64,000 nt of DNA, taken from positions 83,419,757 through 83,483,756 of the forward strand of contig NC_077238.1 in the NCBI RefSeq assembly GCF_947179165.1. The letters are read 5' to 3'. How positions within the stretch are numbered: position 1 is the first letter of the stretch; each line of letters opens with the position of its first letter. The notes beneath the pieces are model-generated. The model saw only the letters and a program-made list of their open reading frames with translations. It did not search any database and was not told where the DNA came from. A program made the position numbers and the translations under genes. The DNA comes from Solanum dulcamara (taxonomy: Eukaryota > Streptophyta > Magnoliopsida > Solanales > Solanaceae). Below are positions 59,501 to 64,000 of this stretch, in pieces.

Positions 59501-60558
59501 TCAATTAGGTGCATATCATTATTTGGTTGATTGATTTGCTCAGGTTGCAAACATCGATTAAGAGACAGTGTATTCATTTCAGCTTGAATTGCAGCAGAAC
59601 TGGGCACATCACCTTGAGGAGCGTCTTGACGACTTTTTGAATTTTGACTTGTAGGTGATGATTCAAAGTATGTACCTTTATTGGATGTCTGCACAACACT
59701 CTTGGGAAGATTTTGGCGTTGGTTTTGCACTGATTGGGTCGCCGGAGCTCCGGCGAGCCCACTTGGACAGTAGCTCTGCTGCCTATGCATATTTGTGCTA
59801 ATCGAAGGGCATTGAATTTCTTCTATAGTGTTTGGGGGATGAGGAATCATATTTTGCATCTCAAATAAACCAAAACTGATTGAATTACCTGAATTGGAAG
59901 CTCGAATTTGGTTTTCCAATTGTTCTTCATTTTTTGAACCAGTGGCAGATTTTTGGAAATTCGAATTGGTGTGTGAAGATTCGAGAGTTCTTACCTTGTG
60001 AGGATTGATCAGTGCATTGGAGCGCCCATGTTGGCATTGGTTTTCGACTGAAAAAGTTGCCGGAGCTCCGGCAGCTTCTCCGGCGACGTGCTCCTTCACT
60101 ATTTCTCCGGCCATTTGGTCTGATACTTGGTGAGGATAGGCTCTTGGATGTGGGGAACAAACCCCTGGGTTGAGCGCCCTTCGAATGTCACCGGAACTTG
60201 CTCGCACCGGCGGCGGACCAGTCGCGACTCCTCCATCAGCCGCCAGTGAATATCTCGACATTGGATGGTTCAAATGATCTGATTTTTGCATATTGTGTAG
60301 TTCTTGCAATGCTGATGATTCCCCAATTTTTTGTTCGATTCGAATCAGCCCAGCTTTCTCCAAATCATTGATGCGATGAACCCAGGCAATTTGCTCCTCC
60401 GACAGTGCTACAGTGATCGCCGACTGATTTTGCACTTTGGAGGGGCTACGGGTGGAATTTTCCGATGCTACGACTTGCGTTGCATTCGTGTCGTCGTTAT
60501 CTTCGTTTCTATCTTTTGAACTAAATTTTTCGAGATCCGGAGGTGGGTCCCACTCCAT
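56521..60558 (-). CDS. LINE ORF1: DUF4283 / CCHC zinc-knuckle RNA-binding protein
   Basis: This 1345-residue protein is the gag-like partner expected to bind the element RNA. A DUF4283-type domain lies at about residues 605-765 (from the GLPAVLYDNNDFMVKLAEK region through LPELPWHCY to WLGHD). It is followed by a CCHC knuckle, CMYCKHQGHMQHAC, at 803-816, with Cys803, Cys806, His811 and Cys816 in the C-x2-C-x4-H-x4-C pattern. A charged helix with RRDDEQQRRKDEEAAKK comes next. A basic, possibly nuclear-targeting stretch (KKRRDAIKKRP) lies near 1145, then an acidic region, and the C-terminus is Lys-rich. The first 600 residues are Asn/Gln/Ser/Pro-rich and apparently disordered except for a short helical segment near 50-90. 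ORF1 of plant L1 elements is usually much shorter, about 400-700 residues. The chosen ATG at 60558 is the first in frame after the presumed 5' end. Confidence 0.93.
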   Translation of the reverse strand: MEWDPPPDLEKFSSKDRNEDNDDTNATQVVASENSTRSPSKVQNQSAITVALSEEQIAWVHRINDLEKAGLIRIEQKIGESSALQELHNMQKSDHLNHPMSRYSLAADGGVATGPPPVRASSGDIRRALNPGVCSPHPRAYPHQVSDQMAGEIVKEHVAGEAAGAPATFSVENQCQHGRSNALINPHKVRTLESSHTNSNFQKSATGSKNEEQLENQIRASNSGNSISFGLFEMQNMIPHPPNTIEEIQCPSISTNMHRQQSYCPSGLAGAPATQSVQNQRQNLPKSVVQTSNKGTYFESSPTSQNSKSRQDAPQGDVPSSAAIQAEMNTLSLNRCLQPEQINQPNNDMHLIDNAKLMNQCSKIDRNTSGAPKQCNSMNPAEPQGKFSEPLNQSSLPHTNYANLDDQIHAKTAESLLVNPNGKNVETGNVHGMLKSIGTHLQSNANENHGAVIKPSMQGMECHPGNGAGNTLNTTKQKEPVVANVMQNKGTNIPKTNTNLTTAPTRNSLNQQNFPKISSNFDRTNQNHQAPKLVYNQPQPKEHNLAANHQQTGGHTNQNAQKPQFPSRKEQVPQPAPYTITQTFAAKLRINQARTETPVELSTPIYTTRQGLPAVLYDNNDFMVKLAEKCKFTLVGKFSNTMPKIELIRKSFILQTQLVGGVKIAHFNARHVYIYLDNEMDYTTVWTKQRMLIEGQSMRIQTWTPTFRPEEETPIVPIWVALPELPWHCYTKEFVTTLLALVGKVLFMDAASIQKTRGSTAKVRVQVDLIKERPSHVWLGHDKKDPNIGRWQILQYENVPEYCMYCKHQGHMQHACNIKRRDDEQQRRKDEEAAKKSKTRENRNGNDQEDPQTSGEQKRNYTSPTEVPTQTQTMNDNTNENEWQIQKKKQHKGQSHHQQNNVNRPIPPQNYSNKDQLHQKNTSAGKSPNPISNSNIYVDLVTQDHTTNQDAGEPVNTRNSKKRSLPTWQEKTKEQRHEIISVSPQTPIPHVDCTGTASPGDNYVNTQARSAGIDLILPIPQNPPKYNNTTVADIVVAGGMAGGVQENLTKLQEGATKGGGRLSHVLHENPSTDPRCDYRAPTTPVQQSQHSSPSLTNTQTDDQNANKDHIGTDAIQLPTLKGSMAKDMGAVASTSITGFDGKKHNMSKKRRDAIKKRPVEKDSSVKEQISHCIITTTPHSVRPIPETTTEHLQPNFNTEVDEYAVCVSENEEDSDYQPMTDSDSEDTVSEQFIKAFSPSRDKVYEDEVQLVAKSQGSSDEHRVTHSEDVEDHDHGEEAQKEDHLEAFRSTMTVVLQKESQQDKEKKEPPSKSKQTKNKTKQSIISSFANVVFNSNINTRSKTQKP
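57781..57788 (-). other. Consensus splice-donor-like site in ORF1 (CAG|GTAAG)
   Basis: The sense-strand CAGGTAAG would end an exon after 2773 nt of ORF1, phase 1. It lies just after the zinc-knuckle region. Plant donors follow AG|GTAAG closely; use is not shown. Confidence 0.35.
59401..59408 (-). other. Consensus splice-donor-like site in ORF1 (AAG|GTAAG)
   Basis: The sense-strand AAGGTAAG would end an exon after 1153 nt of ORF1 (codon 385), phase 1, before the DUF4283 domain. Its phase equals that of five acceptor-like sites in the third frame. Confidence 0.35.
59990..59997 (-). other. Consensus splice-donor-like site in ORF1 (AAG|GTAAG)
   Basis: The sense-strand AAGGTAAG would end an exon after 564 nt of ORF1, phase 0. 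It is the third perfect match in ORF1; a weaker CAG|GTAAT lies at 59884-59891. Confidence 0.3.
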
Positions 60559-60632
60559 ATTCGTCTTGATGACAATAGTGCCTTAGTAGAGAGCTTTGTT
60601 CTTTAGAGAGATGTTAGAGAGAGTTGCGATCT
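60559..60632 (-). promoter_or_regulatory. LINE 5' UTR, presumed internal promoter region
   Basis: Only 74 nt separate the target-site duplication from the ORF1 ATG. The sense strand begins (AG)ATCGCAACTCTCTCT and is CT-rich in its first half, like pyrimidine patches near plant transcription starts. No TATA box is seen. The start is set by the target-site duplication; one or two of the first bases may be untemplated additions. A full-length LINE must carry its promoter inside the transcribed region, so elements may extend into ORF1. Confidence 0.6.
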
Positions 60633-60644
60633 GCCGGGGCTACT
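60633..60644 (+). other. Target-site duplication, right copy
   Basis: GCCGGGGCTACT is identical to 48308-48319. The satellite monomer continues directly with AGAGTCGTTCCCCAGG, in phase with the left flank. Confidence 0.93.
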
Positions 60645-63600
60645 AGAGTCGTTCCCCAGGTGGTTACAGATGCTACTGTGGAAGAATCCAAGAAAATTTA
60701 ACCCGTACCCCATACACCTAAAAAATCTGTGAGCTAACACACACGAAAAACTATCAAAATTGCCTAATTCCTATTGCGTCGCCAATAAAATGATCCTAAA
60801 CCCCTCTATAGCATCGCCGGGGCTATTGGAGTCGTTCCCCAGGTCATTACGGACACTACTATGGAAGAATTCAAGAAAATTTGACCCAAACCCCGGGCAC
60901 CTAAAAAATTCGTGGGTTAACACACACGAAAAACTGGCAAAATCACCTAATTTCTATTATGTTGCCAATAAAATGCTCCTAAACCCCTCTATAGCGTCGT
61001 CGGGGCTACTGGAGTCGTTCCCCAGTTCGTTACGGACGCTACTGTAGAAGAATCCAAGAAAATTCAACCCGGACCCCCGGCATCTAAAAAATCCGTGGCT
61101 AACACACACGAAAAAATGGCAAAATCGCCTAATTCCTATTGCGTCGCCAATAAAATGCTACTAAACCCATCTAAAGCACCGCCGGGGCTACTGGAGTCGT
61201 TCTCCAGGTCGTTACGGATGCTACTACTGAAGAATCCAAGAAAATTTCACCCGGCCCCCCGGCACCTAAAAAATCCGTTGTCTAACAAATACGAAAAATT
61301 GGAAAAATCTCCTAATTCCTATTGCATCGCCAATAAAATACTCCTAAATCTCTCTATAGCACCGCCAGGGCTACTGGAGTTGTTCCCCAGGTCGTTACGG
61401 ATGCTACTATGGAAGAATCCAAGAAAATTTGACTCAAACCCTCGGCACCTAAAAAAATCCGAGGGTTAACACACACGAAAAATTGGCAAAATCGCCTAAT
61501 TCATATTGCGTTGCCAATAAAATGCTTCTGAACCACTCTAAAGCACCACCGGGGCTACTGGAGTCATTCCCCAGTTCGTTACCGACGCTACTATGGAAGA
61601 ATCCAAGAAAATTTGACCCGGACCCCCGGCACCTAAAATATCTGTGGGCTAACACACACGAAAAAGTGGCAAAATCGCCTAATTTCTATTGCGTCGCCAA
61701 TAAAATGCTCCTAAACCCCTCTAAAGTGTTGCCGGGTCTATTGTAGTCGTTTCCCAGGTTGTTATGGATGCTACTATGGAAGAATTCAAGAAAATTTGAC
61801 CCGGACCCCCTTCACCTAAAAAATATGTGGGCTAACACACACAAAAAACTTGCAAAATCGCCTAATTCTATTGCGTCGCCAATAAAATGCTCCTGAATCA
61901 CTCTAAGGCACCGCCGGGGCTACTAGAGTCGTTCCCCAGGTGGTTACAGATGCTACTGTGGAAGAATCCAAGAAAATTTAACCCGTACCCCATACACCTA
62001 AAAAATCTGTGGGCTAACACACACGAAAAACTGGCAAAATTGCCTAATTCCTATTGCGTCGCCAATAAAATGCTCCTAAACCCCTCTATAGCATCGCCGA
62101 GGCTATTGGACTCGTTCCCCAGGTCATTACGGACACTACTATGGAAGAATTCAAGAAAATTTGACCCAAACCCCCGGCACGTAAAAAATTCATGGGTTAA
62201 CACACACGAAAAACTGGCAAAATCGCCTAATTTCTATTGTGTTGCCAATAAAATGCTCCTAAACCCCTCTATAGCGTCGTCGGGGCTACTGGAGTCGTTC
62301 CCCAGGTCGTTACAGACGCTACTGTAGAAGAACCCAAGAAACTTCAACCCGGACCCCCGGCATCTAAAAAATCCGTGGCTAACACACACGAAAAAATGGC
62401 AAAATCGCCAATTTCCTATTGCGTCGCCAATAAAATGCTACTAAACCCATCTAAAGCGCCGCCGGGGCTAATGGAGTCGTTCCCTAGGTCGTTACGGATG
62501 CTACTATGGAAGAATCCAAGAACATTTGACTCGGACCCCCGGCACCTAAAAAATCTGTGGGCTAACACACACGAAAAATTGGCAAAATCGCCTAATTCCT
62601 ATTGTGTCGCCAATAAAATGCTCCTAAACCCCTCTATAACATCGACGGGGCTATTGGAGTCGTTCCCCAGGTCATTACGGACACTACTATGGAAGAATTC
62701 AAGAAAATTTGACCCAAACCCCCGGCACCTAAAAAATTCGTGGGTTAACACACACGAAAAGCTGGCAAAATCGCCTAATTTCTATTGTGTTGCCAATAAA
62801 ATGCTCCTAAACCCCTATATAGCGCCGTCGGGGCTACTGGAGTCGTTCCATAGGTCGTTACGGACGCTACTATAGAAGAATCCAAGAAATTTCGCCCTGG
62901 ACCCCCGGCATCTAAAAACTCTGTGGCTAACACACACGAAAAAATGGCAAAATCGCCTAATTCCTATTGCGTCGCCAATAAAATGCTCCTAAACCCCTCT
63001 ATAGCATCGCCGGGGCTATTGGAGTCGTTCCCCAGGTCATTACGGACACTACTATGGAAGAATTCAAGAAAATTTGACCCAAACCCCCGACACCTAAAAA
63101 ATTCGTAGGTTAACACACACGAAAAACTGGCAAAATCGCCTAATTTCTATTGTGTTGCCAATAAAATGCTCCTAAACCCCTCTATAGCGTCGTCGGGGCT
63201 ACTGGAGTCGTTACGGACGCTACTATGGAAGAAATCAAGAAAATTCGACCCGCACCCCCGGCATCTAAAAAATCTGTGGCTAACACACACGAAAAAAATG
63301 GCAAAATCGCCTAATTTCTATTGCATCGCCAATAAAATGCTACTAAACCCATCTAAAGCGCCGCCGGGGCTACTGGAGTCGTTCCCCAGGTCATTACGGA
63401 CACTACTATGGAAGAATTCAAGAAAATGTCACCCGGCCCCCCGGCACCTAAAAAATCCGTGGTCTAACACACACGAAAAACTAGAAAAATCTCATAATTC
63501 CTATTGCGTCGCCAATAAAATGCTCCTAAATCTCTCTATAGCACTGCCAGGGCTACTGGAGTCGTTCCCCAGGTCGTTACGGATGCTACTATGGAAGAAT

Positions 63601-64000
63601 CCAAGAAAATTCGACCCTAACCCTCGGTACCTAAAAAATCCGAGGGTTAACACACACGAAAAACTGGCAAAATCGCCTAATTCCTATTGCGTCGCCAATA
63701 AAATTCTCCTGAACCACTCTAGAGCACCACTGGGGCTACTAGAGTTGTTACCCAGGTCGTTACGGACGCTACTATGGAAGAATCCAAGAAAATTCGACCC
63801 AAACCCCCGGCACCTAAAAAATCTGTGGGCTAACACACACGAAAAAACTGGAAAAATCTCCTAATTCCTATTGCGTCGCTAATAAAATGCTCCTAAACCC
63901 CTCTATAGCATCGCCAGGGCTATTGGAGTCATTCCCCAGGTCATTACGGACACTACTATGGAAGAATTCAAGAAAATTTGACCCAAACCCCCGGCACCTA
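60633..64000 (+). repeat. 183-bp tandem satellite array (right block)
   Basis: About 18 further monomers continue in the same orientation and register as the left block and run off the window. A 1280-bp offset (seven monomers minus one base) links 60633 to 61913. A marker GAATTCAAGAAAATTTGACCC followed by AAAC lies near 60867, 62146, 62693, 63060 and 63964, giving further spacings of about 547, 367 and 904 bp. The variants match those at about 46-48 kb, so this is the same higher-order family split by the LINE. Near 63206 one monomer lacks 12 bp between two GTCGTT words. No gene is seen. Confidence 0.96.

Larger units (their letters stand above)
48320..60632 (-). mobile_element. Full-length L1-clade LINE (non-LTR retrotransposon), 12.3 kb
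   Basis: The element lies on the minus strand between a perfect 12-bp target-site duplication and ends in a poly(A) tract (poly-T on the plus strand). In sense order it has a 74-nt 5' UTR, ORF1 (DUF4283-like domain and CCHC zinc knuckle), ORF2 (endonuclease, reverse transcriptase, zf-RVT, RNase H), a third long open frame, and a 3' UTR ending in a stem-loop. There are no LTRs. Plant L1 elements usually have two ORFs and about 6-7 kb; this one is nearly twice that because ORF1 has a long N-terminal extension and an extra 3.5 kb follows ORF2. All frames are unbroken, the tail is long and pure, and the target-site duplication has no mismatch, so the insertion is young and the copy could be autonomous. 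The Solanaceae assignment is a guess. Confidence 0.95.

Noticed and set aside
1..64000. CRISPR-like regular spacing
   Set aside because: The repeats are directly abutting 183-bp monomers without unique spacers, in a eukaryotic context.

Overview
The window looks like plant (eudicot) repetitive DNA, most likely from a Solanaceae genome. It holds a very large tandem satellite array interrupted by one complete non-LTR retrotransposon. I see no host gene, tRNA, rRNA or CRISPR. The plant assignment rests on the retrotransposon: an L1-clade LINE with a DUF4283/zinc-knuckle ORF1 and an ORF2 carrying endonuclease, reverse transcriptase, zf-RVT and RNase H domains. The family assignment is only an impression from the wording of the proteins and the 3' end, and the species is not determined.

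Layout. (1) 1-48319: head-to-tail satellite of about 183 bp, roughly 260 monomers, all in one orientation, diverged but easily aligned. It contains nested higher-order repeats (about 2.0 kb, 3.8-4.1 kb, 1.1 kb, 0.91 kb, 548 bp, 1464 bp, 2742 bp, 4122 bp) and a scatter of truncated monomers. (2) 48320-60632: a 12.3-kb LINE on the minus strand. Its sense order is a short 5' UTR, ORF1 (1345 aa), ORF2 (1386 aa, overlapping the ORF1 stop as TGATG), a third very long open frame (about 1160 aa from its first ATG), a 3' UTR with a terminal stem-loop, and a 34-nt poly(A). A perfect 12-bp target-site duplication flanks it. (3) 60633-64000: the satellite resumes in phase, about 18 more monomers.

The array and the element are mechanistically separate. 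The satellite has evolved by unequal exchange and segmental amplification. The LINE arrived later by target-primed reverse transcription into one monomer: both flanks align to a single uninterrupted paralogous segment near 61.7-62.0 kb, which serves as an empty-site surrogate. Intact ORFs, an intact target-site duplication and a long pure A-tail all indicate a recent insertion.

The most unusual item is the 3.5-kb stretch between ORF2 and the 3' UTR. It is one unbroken reading frame, contains three 510-bp (170-codon) tandem repeats and a six-copy GC-rich motif, is bounded by two copies of a short 3'-UTR-like hairpin segment, and is studded with pyrimidine-rich tracts ending in CAG|G that resemble splice acceptors. 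ORF1 carries matching consensus splice donors, two of them in the same phase as five of the acceptors. Whether this is a real third protein, a spliced ORF1-ORF3 product, or a captured non-coding module cannot be settled from sequence alone; the differences between repeat units look mostly nonsynonymous, which counts against strong protein-level constraint.
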